The notes: generated by a model not told the origin, from the letters alone. Numbered from the stretch's first letter, positions 41,633 to 51,799 are shown. The stretch is DNA of 64,000 nt from Anaerocolumna cellulosilytica (GCF_014218335.1 NZ_AP023367.1:3349501-3413500), one strand, 5' to 3'. A program made the numbers and translations.

Positions 41633-42781
41633 TTACTGTACCCCCAGATTCTTTAATATGGCACCGGCAATCTGATCTAGCGGAAGAATCTCGTTGACCA
41701 GCCCCGCTTCAGCAACTACTTTAGGCATTCCGTAAACCGTACTAGTTGCTTCATCCTGTGCTATTACATAGATATTTTTTTTCTCTTTTAATTGTTTGAT
41801 TCCGTAGGTTCCATCGCCGCCCATACCTGTTAAAACTACACAGGTAATTTCTGAAAAATCTGAATGCATTAAAGATTCAAATAAGATATCAGCACACGGT
41901 TTTAATCCATTTCTGGCAGACTCCAGTGTAACTGATAATTGCTGCCCATTTTCTGTCTGAACAAGGCGCATCTGGCTACCACCTTTTGCAATATAAGCTG
42001 TTCCCGACTTTATAACTTCTCTGTCGTTTGCTTCTTTCACCTCTAGCTTGCTCATTTCATTGAGCCGATTTGCTAAGGAGGCGGTAAAACCTTCCGGCAT
42101 ATGCTGAACGATTAAGACACTGCACCCTAACGACTGCGTTAATTTAGGAATAACCTGTTGCAGAGCTTTAGGACCTCCAGTAGAACAGGCAATTGCGACT
42201 AATTTCTTACCACCTCTTTTAAAAGCAGGTTTAAATTCACTAGTATGTACTGGTCGCATATCCGGCTGTAGAGATATAATCTCTGGTCGATGTAGCGTCT
42301 GTTCTGTTGACATAGTCCGGTTCTTTCTATAACCAGCCACGTCTTGCAGAAACATCTCTTTTGCCGGAGCTTCATAAAGTTTTGTTGCCATAACAAGACA
42401 ATCAATAATTTTATTCTTAAAATTATCACTCTTTACTTCAAAAAAACTGTCCGGTTTCGTAACAAAATCAAAAGCACCAAGTTCTAATGCCCGAATAGTC
42501 TCTTTTGTGCCTTCCTTGGCAACCGTACTTACAATGATGATATTGGCTTTTACATTATGTTTTTCCAACTCTTCTAATAACTCAAGGCCATTCATCTTTG
42601 GCATGTTGATATCCAAAATAATTGCATCATAAACTTCACGTTCCTGGGCTAACAACTGAAATGCTTCTAATCCATTCGTTGCTAGTTTACATACTTGAAA
42701 CCTAGAATCTAAGTTTATTATATCAGAGAGCACCCTTCTCATGAGTGCAGAGTCATCAACTATCAAAACTTTTTTCTGCAT
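41633..42781 (-). CDS. cheB: Chemotaxis methylesterase CheB
   Basis: 382 aa. A receiver domain (LIVDDSALMRRVLSDIINLD, DAIILDINMPKMNGLELLEE with the phosphorylated Asp) is joined through a linker to a methylesterase domain with AIACSTGGPKAL, LIVQHMPEGFTASLANRL and VVLTGMGGDGTYG, giving the Ser-His-Asp triad. Phosphorylated CheB removes methyl groups from chemoreceptors. It starts 2 bp before cheA. No cheR methyltransferase lies within the window. Confidence 0.96.
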   Translation of the reverse strand: MQKKVLIVDDSALMRRVLSDIINLDSRFQVCKLATNGLEAFQLLAQEREVYDAIILDINMPKMNGLELLEELEKHNVKANIIIVSTVAKEGTKETIRALELGAFDFVTKPDSFFEVKSDNFKNKIIDCLVMATKLYEAPAKEMFLQDVAGYRKNRTMSTEQTLHRPEIISLQPDMRPVHTSEFKPAFKRGGKKLVAIACSTGGPKALQQVIPKLTQSLGCSVLIVQHMPEGFTASLANRLNEMSKLEVKEANDREVIKSGTAYIAKGGSQMRLVQTENGQQLSVTLESARNGLKPCADILFESLMHSDFSEITCVVLTGMGGDGTYGIKQLKEKKNIYVIAQDEATSTVYGMPKVVAEAGLVNEILPLDQIAGAILKNLGVQ

Positions 42782-42889
42782 ATTTCGCCCTCCATAACTT
42801 TTTTGGATATTTCTCCTGTCTTACATCAAAGGGATTTACCACTGTATAAATTTGAATCCTTTTCCTGCACGTCACACATTACTGTAGAA

Positions 42890-43651
42890 TTATTTTTTTT
42901 CTTTACTTCTACGACGACGTTCTTCTTCAAAAATATACTTGATAATAGCTTCCCGTTCATTTTTCTGAAGTTCTTTAAATTGAATACGATTCTCATAAAA
43001 CCCCTGTCTATGAATCATCTTTTCAGATGTAATAATTACCGCATCTAAAACACAATTTTTCAATTCTATCTCATTTGAAAAATTGATTTGTAGTTTAATT
43101 ATATCTCCGTAATCATAAGACCGGTTAGAGACAAATCTGGCACCACCACCGCTTATGTCTAATATTGTACCTGTTTCCCATTCCCTTTTACAAACTTCTA
43201 AAGCTTTTATTAGTTGCTGCTTTCCCACCTCATCCTTGTAATTACTATCTTTTAGTTTGGTGGTAATAGAGACTTCCATATCAGATACAACATAATACTC
43301 TATATCTAAAATACATTCCAAACGATAAAATTGCCTCCGTTGAAACTTTTCTAAATCAGATATGCATTGCACAGTTAGAATGAAGATATTATTGACCTGT
43401 AATCGATTGGTGATCACGCCCCTACATTGATACAGTCCCTTTTTTGTAAAAAACCGCAGACCATACTTATCGCCAATAGAAAGAGGGATTATTCTTCCTT
43501 TGTCCATTGGCATAAGAATTACTGCAGTCTCGTCTTCTTTGAAATCTAAAACCTGGCTTTTATAGATCTTCTCATGTTCCATTTCTTTTGAATTTACTCT
43601 TATCTTTTTCAATTCCAGTTTATCACCAATCTCAATTAAGTCTTTCATCAT
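42890..43651 (-). CDS. PilZ-domain c-di-GMP receptor, YcgR/YpfB-like flagellar brake
   Basis: 253 aa. The N-terminal YcgR-like barrel (DKLELKKIRVNSKEMEHEKI) precedes a PilZ domain with RRQFYRLECILDIEYY (the RxxxR ligand motif) and ILDISGGGARFV (DxSxxG), so cyclic di-GMP binding is expected. In Bacillus and enterics such proteins slow the motor. The start is set at ATG 43651 because GGGG lies 11 nt upstream; the codon GTG at 43663 would overlap the ribosome binding site. It lies between flhG and cheB in the operon. Confidence 0.85.
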   Translation of the reverse strand: MMKDLIEIGDKLELKKIRVNSKEMEHEKIYKSQVLDFKEDETAVILMPMDKGRIIPLSIGDKYGLRFFTKKGLYQCRGVITNRLQVNNIFILTVQCISDLEKFQRRQFYRLECILDIEYYVVSDMEVSITTKLKDSNYKDEVGKQQLIKALEVCKREWETGTILDISGGGARFVSNRSYDYGDIIKLQINFSNEIELKNCVLDAVIITSEKMIHRQGFYENRIQFKELQKNEREAIIKYIFEEERRRRSKEKK

Positions 43652-43667
43652 ATGTATCTTCACCCCA

Positions 43668-44549
43668 CTATCTTTTAGATTTTATACGTAGTAAATTTGA
43701 GAAAAGCCCTGCAATGCCAACAGAGGGCTGTGTCTTTTCAGAAACATTATCACATAATATATTTGCTATTTCATAGACTGCCCTGGAAGAAGGGGCATTG
43801 GGATAAAGTATGGAATACGGCTTTTGTTGCATAACAGCTCTTGTTACATTTGAGTCCTGTGGTATACTACCTAAAAACTCCATTTTTATAGTCAGAAATC
43901 TTTCAACAACCAGATTTAGCTTGGTATATAGCTGCTTTCCTGCTTCCTTTGAATCTACCCTGTTAGCAAGCATCTTTATCGCTGTCTGATTAGAGGAAAA
44001 TTCCAGTTTCCGGTTTAATATTTTTAGTAGTGCATAAGCATCTGTTATAGAAGTAGGCTCTGGGGTTGCCACCAATAATACTTCTGAACTGGCGGTTACA
44101 AATTCTAACACACTATCCGTAATGCCCGCACCAGTATCTATAATAATAATGTCTGCAAGAGAATCTAGTTCATAAAGCTTTTGGGTTAGATATGTTATCT
44201 GACTTTTTGTTACATTCGTAAGCTCCTGTATACCAGAACCCCCAGATATAAATCCGATATTTTCAGGTCCCTTTGTAATAATATCTTGCAGCTCCCTACC
44301 TCGAAACATTAAATCAGCCATATTATACTTTGGACGAATGCCAAGCATTACTTCAACATTAGCCAGTCCAAAATCAGCATCTAGAATAACAACTCGTTTA
44401 CCCTGTCTGCTTAAGTTAATGGCAAGATTTACTGATACATTTGATTTTCCCACACCACCTTTGCCACTTGTTACTGTAATAACTCGTGACATACCATCCG
44501 GCTGGTTCTGTCTTTTTATAATGTTTCTTAATTGTTCAGCCTGGTCCAT
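43668..44549 (-). CDS. flhG: Flagellar number regulator FlhG/FleN (MinD-like ATPase)
   Basis: 293 aa. The deviant Walker A GKGGVGKSNVSVNLAINLSR, switch regions VILDADFGLANVEVMLGIRP and IIIDTGAGITDSVLEF, and the C-terminal membrane-targeting helix place it in the MinD/FlhG group. It acts with FlhF to set flagellar number and position. It overlaps flhF by one base and is followed by the PilZ gene. Confidence 0.95.
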   Translation of the reverse strand: MDQAEQLRNIIKRQNQPDGMSRVITVTSGKGGVGKSNVSVNLAINLSRQGKRVVILDADFGLANVEVMLGIRPKYNMADLMFRGRELQDIITKGPENIGFISGGSGIQELTNVTKSQITYLTQKLYELDSLADIIIIDTGAGITDSVLEFVTASSEVLLVATPEPTSITDAYALLKILNRKLEFSSNQTAIKMLANRVDSKEAGKQLYTKLNLVVERFLTIKMEFLGSIPQDSNVTRAVMQQKPYSILYPNAPSSRAVYEIANILCDNVSEKTQPSVGIAGLFSNLLRIKSKR

Positions 44550-45781
44550 TAATCATTGCCTCCTAAAAGCTTCTTGGCGGTTTCCTGCGTATCAATTTTT
44601 GAAATATCGTCTGGAACGTTTTGTCCATAAGCTGCATAGGATAAATCAGCACTGGTTAACATCTTTATATTTAGTATATTACCTACAGAAATTGTTTCAT
44701 CTAATTTTGTAAATATCAATCGGTAATTCGTTATTTCAGAATAACATTCGGTTATTCGGGTCAAATCCTTATATTTTGTTGTAGCACTAAGAACCAAATA
44801 TATTTCTCTTTCTTCCTCTTCTACTGTATGAATCAATTTTTCGAGGTCATCTCTTTGTTCTCTGTTTTTATGAGAACGACCTGCCGTATCAACAAGAACG
44901 ATATCATAATCGTTTAATTCCTTTTTCGCTTCTATTATTTCTTCTTCTGTATAGATTACCTTCATCGGTACACTAAGAATATTGGCATAGGTTCTTAACT
45001 GTTCTACTGCTGCAATACGATATGTATCCGATGTTAACATAGCGATTTTGGCCTTTTTATTTATTTTTAAATCAGATGCGATTTTAGCTATGGTAGTAGT
45101 CTTTCCAACACCAGTTGGTCCGATAAAAAAAACAAATTTAGTTTTTCCTTCTATCACTTCTATTGTCTTTGGTTGACCAAGCTTAAGTACAATTTTTTGA
45201 TATACGTTAGATAGTATATTGTCAACGGCGGTATCTTTCTTAAATTTGTTTTCTATCTCACCAATTATTTGATTGACAAAAATCTCATCAACTTCATTTT
45301 TAACCAATTGATTATACACTAACTGCATATAGGAGGATTTTTTTTCTTCCTCTTCACTCTTTGGTTCAAGTACCTTTACCAGCTCCCTTTTATTTGTCTG
45401 CTTTTCCCTTAGCTGTGTTTCTAATAATTCTTGTAAATTATTTAATTTTTTTTCAATAGCAGAAGTATCTTCTCTAGTCTCAGTATTCACAGCTGCTGAA
45501 ATATTCAGTGCCGAAATCACTTCACTATTATCATAAATCAAGTTAGGATTAAATTTAGGAGCAATCTTCTCTACTTTTAGAGTTTCTTTTTTTTCAGCTG
45601 CTAAAATTCCTGCCTCGTCAATGGCAGCCGTAACTTCCACAACCGGCTTGCGAAATAAACGGTACACTCCTCTGGGCGAAATAGTTTTTATGTTCATTAC
45701 AATCGCATCTTTTCCCAATTCATCTTTTGCTAATAATATTGCCTCTGTTTCTGTACCTGCCTGAAATTTCTTAATAATCAC
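44549..45781 (-). CDS. flhF: Flagellar biosynthesis GTPase FlhF (SRP family)
   Basis: 410 aa. A variable N-terminal domain, then N and G domains: FVFFIGPTGVGKTTTIAKIA (G1), MLTSDTYRIAAVEQLRTYA, IVLVDTAGRSHKNREQ (G3), LIFTKLDETISVGNI (G4) and the closing helix. FlhF is a dimeric SRP-type GTPase activated by FlhG that recruits flagellar components to the pole or site of assembly. It overlaps flhA by one base and flhG by one base, indicating tight coupling. Confidence 0.95.
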   Translation of the reverse strand: MIIKKFQAGTETEAILLAKDELGKDAIVMNIKTISPRGVYRLFRKPVVEVTAAIDEAGILAAEKKETLKVEKIAPKFNPNLIYDNSEVISALNISAAVNTETREDTSAIEKKLNNLQELLETQLREKQTNKRELVKVLEPKSEEEEKKSSYMQLVYNQLVKNEVDEIFVNQIIGEIENKFKKDTAVDNILSNVYQKIVLKLGQPKTIEVIEGKTKFVFFIGPTGVGKTTTIAKIASDLKINKKAKIAMLTSDTYRIAAVEQLRTYANILSVPMKVIYTEEEIIEAKKELNDYDIVLVDTAGRSHKNREQRDDLEKLIHTVEEEEREIYLVLSATTKYKDLTRITECYSEITNYRLIFTKLDETISVGNILNIKMLTSADLSYAAYGQNVPDDISKIDTQETAKKLLGGND

Positions 45782-47814
45782 TAAACTGTCACCATCCCTA
45801 CCGACTGTAATTCAACATTGGATTCTATTTCATTGTAAGAAATCACAATTAAATCTTTAAAATAATCCTGAGTCAGCTTCTTAAAATACATTCTGACAAT
45901 AGGAGAAGTTATAACGATTGGGCTTTTTCCGATGTTCTCAAGCTTCTGCACTTCTTCCTCTACAGATTGCATAATCCCTTTTGTCTTTTCCGGATCAAGA
46001 GCCAGATAAGCTCCCTGTTCTGTCTGCTTTACAGAACCCATTATCTCTTGTTCGATTTTTGGATCTAAGGTTACAACACTCGTTGTTTCACTAACAGGAA
46101 AATACTTGTTAGATATTGCTCTTTTTAAACTCTGTCGTACATATTCTGTAAGCACATCGGTATCTCTGGTTGTTGACGCATAATCTGCCAAGGTTTCAAA
46201 AATAGTAATTAAATCCCTGATTGAAATTCCTTCTTTAAGCAGATTCTGCAATACCTTTTGTATTTCTCCGACTCCTAACAGCTTAGGTACTAGTTCTGTA
46301 ATAAGTGTTCCATTTGCTTCCTGAACATTATTAATAAGATTTTGAACATCCTGCCTTGTAAGAAGCTCATGTATATGGCCTCTAATAATTTCAGTTAAAT
46401 GAGTGGCAATAATGGAAGGCGGATCTACTACCGTATACCCCACTGACTCCGCTCTTTCTCTCTGGCTTTCCGTAATCCAAATTGCCGGAAGGTGGAAAGA
46501 AGGTTCAAAGGTTGGTATACCTGTAATTTCTTCTTCTACATAGCCCGGATTCATTGCCATATAATGGTCAAAAAGTATCTCTCCTTCACTGACCGGTACT
46601 CCTTTTATCTTAATAACATACTGGTTCGGGTTTAACTGTATATTATCTCTAAGACGTATTATCGGCACAACACATCCTAATTCCAAGGCAACCTGTCTTC
46701 GGATTAGTACAACTCGGTCGAGTAAATCACCGCCCTGGTTAAAATCAGCTAATGGTATAATACCATAACCAAACTCAAGCTCAATTGGGTCTACCTGTAA
46801 TAATGAGACAACATTCTCAGGTTTTCTGATTTCGTCACCAGAAGATTCCTCCATGGTCGCCATCTCTTCGATAGCCTCCACTTCCATCTTGCTGGCAATC
46901 GCTCTGCCGCATATGATAAAAACTACACCATACGCGCAAAATACTAAATCATTCAAAGGGGTAGCTATCCCTAAGAATATTAAGCTGCCTCCTACCATAT
47001 ACATAACTTTCGGTATGGAAAACAACTGCTTTAAGAGTAAATCGCCTGTATCCGTATCCTTAGAAACCTTCGTAACAAGAATTCCGGTGGATAAAGAAAT
47101 GAGAAGAGCTGGAATCTGACTTACAAGACCATCCCCAATGGTTAATATGCTAAACTTTTCAAAGGCTTCTGCCATTCCCATGCCCTGTCGAAGCACTCCC
47201 ATAGCCATTCCGCCAGCAAAATTAATCAAGGTAATAATAAGACCCGCAATGGCATCTCCTTTTACGTACTTTGTAGCACCGTCCATAGAACCAAAAAAAG
47301 TAGATTCTTCCTGTATTTTCTCCCGTCTTTCTCTTGCCTGGGCATCTGTTATTGCACCCGTATTCAAATCCGCATCAATGGCCATCTGCTTACCAGGCAT
47401 AGCATCCAGAGTGAATCTGGCAGTTACCTCTGCTACACGCTCAGAGCCTTTATTGATAACTAAAAATTGCACCAGAAGTAATATAATGAATACGATAATT
47501 CCTACAATGGGATCACCTGCACCCACAAAGTTACCAAAGGTTTCGACAACATTCCCTGGTTCACCTGTGGTAATAATCAGTTTAGTAGAGGACACATTCA
47601 ACGAAACACGAAATATTGTTGTAAATAACAATATTGTGGGAAAAGATGCCATATTTAAAACTTCTCTTGAGAATAACGAATTAAATAAAACAATTAATGC
47701 TATGGCTATATTCATCGCTAACATAATATCCAATAATAAGGACGGAATCGGCACAATCAAAAACATAATTGCTGCCAATAAATACAGGCCCACGGCCAAG
47801 TCAGTTTTTTTCAT
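45781..47814 (-). CDS. flhA: Flagellar type III export gate protein FlhA
   Basis: 677 aa. Eight membrane helices in the N-terminal half (DLAVGLYLLAAIMFLIVPIP, IAIALIVLFNSLF, IIVFIILLLVQFLVINKG, ALLISLSTGILVT and others), with the FHIPEP-type loop AEVTARFTLDAMPGKQMAID and STFFGSMDGATKYVKGDAI. The C-terminal cytosolic half carries the chaperone-docking domains. It forms the nonameric export gate. It lies between flhB and flhF with minimal spacing. Confidence 0.97.
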   Translation of the reverse strand: MKKTDLAVGLYLLAAIMFLIVPIPSLLLDIMLAMNIAIALIVLFNSLFSREVLNMASFPTILLFTTIFRVSLNVSSTKLIITTGEPGNVVETFGNFVGAGDPIVGIIVFIILLLVQFLVINKGSERVAEVTARFTLDAMPGKQMAIDADLNTGAITDAQARERREKIQEESTFFGSMDGATKYVKGDAIAGLIITLINFAGGMAMGVLRQGMGMAEAFEKFSILTIGDGLVSQIPALLISLSTGILVTKVSKDTDTGDLLLKQLFSIPKVMYMVGGSLIFLGIATPLNDLVFCAYGVVFIICGRAIASKMEVEAIEEMATMEESSGDEIRKPENVVSLLQVDPIELEFGYGIIPLADFNQGGDLLDRVVLIRRQVALELGCVVPIIRLRDNIQLNPNQYVIKIKGVPVSEGEILFDHYMAMNPGYVEEEITGIPTFEPSFHLPAIWITESQRERAESVGYTVVDPPSIIATHLTEIIRGHIHELLTRQDVQNLINNVQEANGTLITELVPKLLGVGEIQKVLQNLLKEGISIRDLITIFETLADYASTTRDTDVLTEYVRQSLKRAISNKYFPVSETTSVVTLDPKIEQEIMGSVKQTEQGAYLALDPEKTKGIMQSVEEEVQKLENIGKSPIVITSPIVRMYFKKLTQDYFKDLIVISYNEIESNVELQSVGMVTV

Positions 47815-47846
47815 TAGAATTGCCCCCTAAACTACCTACATCTTTT

Positions 47847-48947
47847 TTATTTATTTAAATTATATACGTAAGCCAAAACCTCAGCAGTCATCTGATAAAG
47901 TTCAGGCGGTATTTCATTTCCAATTTCAACATTATAATATAACATTCTGGCAAGAGGCTTGTTTTCAACAATATGAATCTTATTCTCCCTCGCTGCCTCC
48001 TTAATTTTCTGAGCCAGATAATCTGCACCTTTCGCTAAAAGAATGGGTGCGTCTGACTTTTCTCTGTCATATTTTATAGCCGCCGCAAAATGTGTCGGGT
48101 TTGTTATAACCACATCTGCTTCCGGCAGACTTTGCATCATTCTGCGTTGAGAGACCTCTCTCATTTTTGCTTTTATCTTGCCTTTTATTTGAGGATCACC
48201 TTCCGATTGTTTGTACTCATCCTTTATTTCCTGCTTCGTCATCCTCATATCTTTTTTAAATTTAAACTTCTGGTATAAATAATCAGCCAAGCCTAGAATT
48301 AAAAATACAATACTGATATTTATCCCCAGTCCAATTACGATATTACCAATAAATATAATTGCCTGCATCAGTTCCATGTCATAAAGCTTTAACAACATAG
48401 CACTTTGATTCTTTAAAGTATTATAAGCAATAGTCAATATTGCTCCTATTTTAATAAGTTCTTTGAATAAATCTACAACTTTATCTTTAGAAAAAATCTT
48501 CTTCATCCCAGAAATTGGATTGAACTTGCTAAATTTAGGTTGTAACGGCTTAGCAGTTGGCTTCCATTTTACCTGGAACAAGTTAATCGCTACCACTGTA
48601 AAAAATGATGCTATTAATACGGGTATTAATATCTTTAATATTGAAAGTAATCCTTCTTGCATGAGTGCCCGTGAGGTATTAATATTGAATTCTTCTCCGG
48701 CTATTTTTTCAATATTATTATAAAACTCATAAAAGGCACCGAGAAATCCTTTTCCTATTGTCCCTACAAATACTTTTAAGGTTACGAATAATGTAAACAA
48801 TGCTGCTGCCGTAACCAAATCTGTACTTTTTGCAACCTGCCCTTCTTGCCTAGCATCCGTTAATTTTTTTGCAGTAGGCTCCTCTGTTTTCTCTCCACCG
48901 GAGCCTTCTGCAAAAAATTGCAACTCGTATTTTAGTAGCCTTTCCAT
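47847..48947 (-). CDS. flhB: Flagellar export switch protein FlhB
   Basis: 366 aa. Hydrophilic start EKTEEPTAKKLTDARQEGQV, typical of FlhB/YscU, four membrane helices, then the cytoplasmic domain with the self-cleaving motif VVITNPTHFAAAIKYDREK (NPTH). Cleavage between Asn and Pro switches secretion from hook to filament substrates. GGAGG stands 10 nt before the ATG. It is 33 bp upstream of flhA. Confidence 0.96.
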   Translation of the reverse strand: MERLLKYELQFFAEGSGGEKTEEPTAKKLTDARQEGQVAKSTDLVTAAALFTLFVTLKVFVGTIGKGFLGAFYEFYNNIEKIAGEEFNINTSRALMQEGLLSILKILIPVLIASFFTVVAINLFQVKWKPTAKPLQPKFSKFNPISGMKKIFSKDKVVDLFKELIKIGAILTIAYNTLKNQSAMLLKLYDMELMQAIIFIGNIVIGLGINISIVFLILGLADYLYQKFKFKKDMRMTKQEIKDEYKQSEGDPQIKGKIKAKMREVSQRRMMQSLPEADVVITNPTHFAAAIKYDREKSDAPILLAKGADYLAQKIKEAARENKIHIVENKPLARMLYYNVEIGNEIPPELYQMTAEVLAYVYNLNK

Positions 48948-48981
48948 AGGTGATATACCTCCAGGTAAGTTTGTAGCCTGT

Positions 48982-49746
48982 CTAAGATAGTGCTTTTATG
49001 GAGGCCTTTATCATTTCCATTATCTGATCTGATATAAAACGTGATACATTTGGAGTAAATAATACTAAGAGAAATAAAATAAATAGACCAACCATAACTT
49101 TAAGCTGTAACCCGATAACAAACATATTAAGCTGAGGTGCTATCTTAGCTAATATTGCAAGTATTGCATTTACAATAAGTATTCCAGCAAAAACAGGTAG
49201 TACAATGCGAAAACCGATGATAAAATATTCTTTCATAAAATTTATCATTAATACATGCATATTGGGATTTATAACAGCTTTCCCTACCGGTATTACCTTG
49301 TAGGTATCCACCAAGGCACGGATAATGTAATGATGTAAATTCGTAGCCAACATAATCAGCATTACGATATAAGAATAGTAATTTCCGGTAATGGTGGTCT
49401 GTATATTGGATACAGGATCCAATTGATTTACCATGGAAAAACCTATCTCCATGTCAATCATTTGCCCGGCAAAATTTAAAATATAATAACTGACATTGGC
49501 AAAAAAACCAACTATAAAACCAACCATGGCTTCTTTTATTATAAGCGCAGCAAAACCGATAACTCCATCATAGGATATTTCAGCCGGTATCACCTGAAAT
49601 ACAATAATCGCCAAAAATAAAGAAAATCCAACCTTCACTTTTCGTGGAACGTTCTTAATACTGAAGAATGGTGCCGCATAAATAAAGGTTGTTATCCTCA
49701 CAAATATTAATAAAAAAACTTCAAATCCGTTAATTGAAAATGTCAT
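48982..49746 (-). CDS. fliR: Flagellar export apparatus protein FliR
   Basis: 254 aa, five or six membrane helices, with family segments RITTFIYAAPFFSIKNVPRK, NFAGQMIDMEIGFSMVNQLDP and AKIAPQLNMFVIGLQLKVMV. FliR joins FliP and FliQ in the export gate complex in the membrane. It overlaps fliQ by 4 bp and stands 34 bp before flhB, the order found in Bacillus. Confidence 0.95.
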   Translation of the reverse strand: MTFSINGFEVFLLIFVRITTFIYAAPFFSIKNVPRKVKVGFSLFLAIIVFQVIPAEISYDGVIGFAALIIKEAMVGFIVGFFANVSYYILNFAGQMIDMEIGFSMVNQLDPVSNIQTTITGNYYSYIVMLIMLATNLHHYIIRALVDTYKVIPVGKAVINPNMHVLMINFMKEYFIIGFRIVLPVFAGILIVNAILAILAKIAPQLNMFVIGLQLKVMVGLFILFLLVLFTPNVSRFISDQIMEMIKASIKALS

Positions 49747-50018
49747 ACAGAATTAATATAATACTCCAAATTTGTAATTAACTCTATAGTAAAGTCGCGT
49801 ACTTCAGTCATCATCCAGCTTCCCAGCAACATAATAACCAAAAATATCGCCAAGAGTTTAGGAACAAATGTGAGGGTCTGCTCCTGAATAGATGTAACTG
49901 TCTGAAGTATACTTACAACAAGCCCTACAATTAGGGAAACGATTAGTAACGGTGCAGAGACTTTTATGATTAACCATAATGTCTGTCTGGCAATATCAAT
50001 AATTATATTTTCATTCAT
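49743..50018 (-). CDS. fliQ: Flagellar export apparatus protein FliQ
   Basis: 91 aa, two membrane helices, with IDIARQTLWLIIKVSAPLL, GLVVSILQTVTSIQEQTLTF and PKLLAIFLVIMLLGSWMM. The size and pattern are typical for FliQ, a subunit of the FliPQR gate. It overlaps fliR by 4 bp. The pre-ATG region has an AAAGGGTATGG-like site. Confidence 0.95.
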   Translation of the reverse strand: MNENIIIDIARQTLWLIIKVSAPLLIVSLIVGLVVSILQTVTSIQEQTLTFVPKLLAIFLVIMLLGSWMMTEVRDFTIELITNLEYYINSV

Positions 50019-50054
50019 CTAACTACCATACCCTTTCTGAATTCCTGTATCCTA

Positions 50055-50915
50055 TCAGTAAAAGGTCTTAACCACTTCACCAATTATTAATCCCCAGCCA
50101 TCAGCCAGTATAAATAACAGGATTTTAAATGGCATGGATATTGTAGTAGGTGGGAGCATCATCATACCCATAGACATAAGCGTTGATGCAACTACCATAT
50201 CTATGATGATAAACGGAATATAAATTACAAAACCTATAATAAAAGCAGTCCGCAATTCACTAACAATAAAAGCCGGTATTATAACTGTTGTGGGTATTTC
50301 ATCCAGGTTTTCTACCGTATCTATTTCTGCGATGTCCATAAACAGTCGCAGGTCATTGGGTCGCCCATCTAACTGATCCAGCATAAATTCTCTTATAGGT
50401 GCAACACCTGCTTTAAATGCCTGTTCCTGCGTAATTTCTCCTCTGGATAATGGCTGCACAGCCTCAGTATTAATCTGGCTAAAAACCGGATTCATAATAA
50501 AGAAAGTTAAAAATAATGCCAGACCAATTAATATCTGATTAGGAGGTGTTGTCTGAGTACCAAGTGCCGACCTTACAAAGTGAAGTACAATGATAATCCG
50601 TGTAAAGGACGTTACCATAATAAGTATGGACGGCGCCAGAGAAATTAATGTCAATACCAGCATCATCTGAAGAGTTGGTGCAAGCCCCCCCTCCTTAGAA
50701 CCAGTATCCAGATTAAATTGAAATGGACCGATATTACCACTTACATTGGAATCTGACGTTGTATTTCCTTCCGTTGCTGCTTGTGTGCCGGTATTATTAT
50801 TTGTACCGGTTGCAGATACGGTTGTAGCACAAAAAAAGGTTAATGTACATACTACAAATAAGACTCCTATGATCCCAAACATGTTTCTTCTGTGTCTTCT
50901 TATAAATGTACCCAT
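50055..50915 (-). CDS. fliP: Flagellar export apparatus protein FliP
   Basis: 286 aa with a cleavable-looking N-terminal hydrophobic segment (NMFGIIGVLFVVCTLTFFC), a Thr/Asn-rich linker, and the FliP core with ILIMVTSFTRIIIVLHFVRS, ALGTQTTPPNQILIGLALFL and FIIIDMVVASTLMSMGMMML. The start is set at ATG 50915; an in-frame TTG at 50924 overlaps the ribosome binding site (AAAGG). It starts the fliPQR set and follows fliO. Confidence 0.95.
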   Translation of the reverse strand: MGTFIRRHRRNMFGIIGVLFVVCTLTFFCATTVSATGTNNNTGTQAATEGNTTSDSNVSGNIGPFQFNLDTGSKEGGLAPTLQMMLVLTLISLAPSILIMVTSFTRIIIVLHFVRSALGTQTTPPNQILIGLALFLTFFIMNPVFSQINTEAVQPLSRGEITQEQAFKAGVAPIREFMLDQLDGRPNDLRLFMDIAEIDTVENLDEIPTTVIIPAFIVSELRTAFIIGFVIYIPFIIIDMVVASTLMSMGMMMLPPTTISMPFKILLFILADGWGLIIGEVVKTFY

Positions 50916-50939
50916 GAATACCAACCTTTACTAATGATC

Positions 50940-51329
50940 TTATGATTGATCATCTTCCTTATTTTTATCTTTTGACTTTGTCATAGCTGCTTGAATTATT
51001 TCCTTGAAATTATATCCCTGCTGTTTATCAGTTTTTATTATTGTAACATCACTCTCCTGTAACTCAGCTACAACATTCATTTCATCTTTTCCAACTGCTA
51101 TGACAAAATACCTTTTTCCTATCTGAACTAATTGCAGATATTTATTTTGGGTAACTTTAAATGTCTCAATTACTTTAAAGTTACTATTTTTCGTCATTCC
51201 CATTTTAACGCCCCCTACAAATTTTGTAGTAAGAACTGTTATAGCAAGAATGCCCACAAATAGAATGCTTACCCCAAGCAACTGAAGCAAGCTATCCCAA
51301 GTTGACGTTGCTGTCAATAATGTAATCAT
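50940..51329 (-). CDS. fliO: Flagellar biosynthesis protein FliO
   Basis: 129 aa. One membrane helix (LLGVSILFVGILAITVLTTK) and a cytoplasmic domain with MTKNSNFKVIETFKVTQNKY, LQLVQIGKRYFVIAVGKDEM, the FliO/FliZ pattern. FliO is a short-lived scaffold for FliP assembly. Conserved position between cheY and fliP; GGGAG lies 7 nt before the ATG. Confidence 0.85.
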   Translation of the reverse strand: MITLLTATSTWDSLLQLLGVSILFVGILAITVLTTKFVGGVKMGMTKNSNFKVIETFKVTQNKYLQLVQIGKRYFVIAVGKDEMNVVAELQESDVTIIKTDKQQGYNFKEIIQAAMTKSKDKNKEDDQS

Positions 51330-51360
51330 ATGGCAACTCCCTTAAAAGGCAGCAAATAGA

Positions 51361-51723
51361 TTAACCAACGGCTTTCTTTACCGCCTCAAGAACTCTATCA
51401 GCCTGGAATGGTTTCACAATAAAATCTTTAGCACCTGATTGAATAGATTCAATAACCATTGCCTGTTGTCCCATTGCTGAACACATAATAATATTTGCAG
51501 AAGGATCTGTTGCTTTAATCTTCTTTAACGCCTGAATACCATCCATCTCAGGCATAGTAATATCCATCATTACTAAGTCAGGTTTTGTTTCATTGTATTT
51601 TTCTACTGCTTTGACACCGTTTTCTGCTTCACCAACAATGGTGTAACCATTTTTGCTTAAGATATCCTTAATCATCATTCTCATAAATGCCGCGTCATCA
51701 CATATTAAAATATTTTTAGCCAT
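51361..51723 (-). CDS. cheY: Chemotaxis response regulator CheY
   Basis: 120 aa single receiver domain: ILICDDAAFMRMMIKDILSK (acidic pocket), DLVMMDITMPEMDGIQALKK with the phosphorylated Asp, IIMCSAMGQQAMV (Ser) and DFIVKPFQADRVLEAVKKA (Lys). Phosphorylated CheY binds FliM and FliY, whose N-termini carry the CheY-docking motif. It lies between fliY and fliO, the Firmicutes order. Confidence 0.95.
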   Translation of the reverse strand: MAKNILICDDAAFMRMMIKDILSKNGYTIVGEAENGVKAVEKYNETKPDLVMMDITMPEMDGIQALKKIKATDPSANIIMCSAMGQQAMVIESIQSGAKDFIVKPFQADRVLEAVKKAVG

Positions 51724-51799
51724 TATTTTTATCTCCTATCATGTTTAATTTATATTGAGCTAATTATATAATCACTTTTTCATTCAAGGAATAGTGATG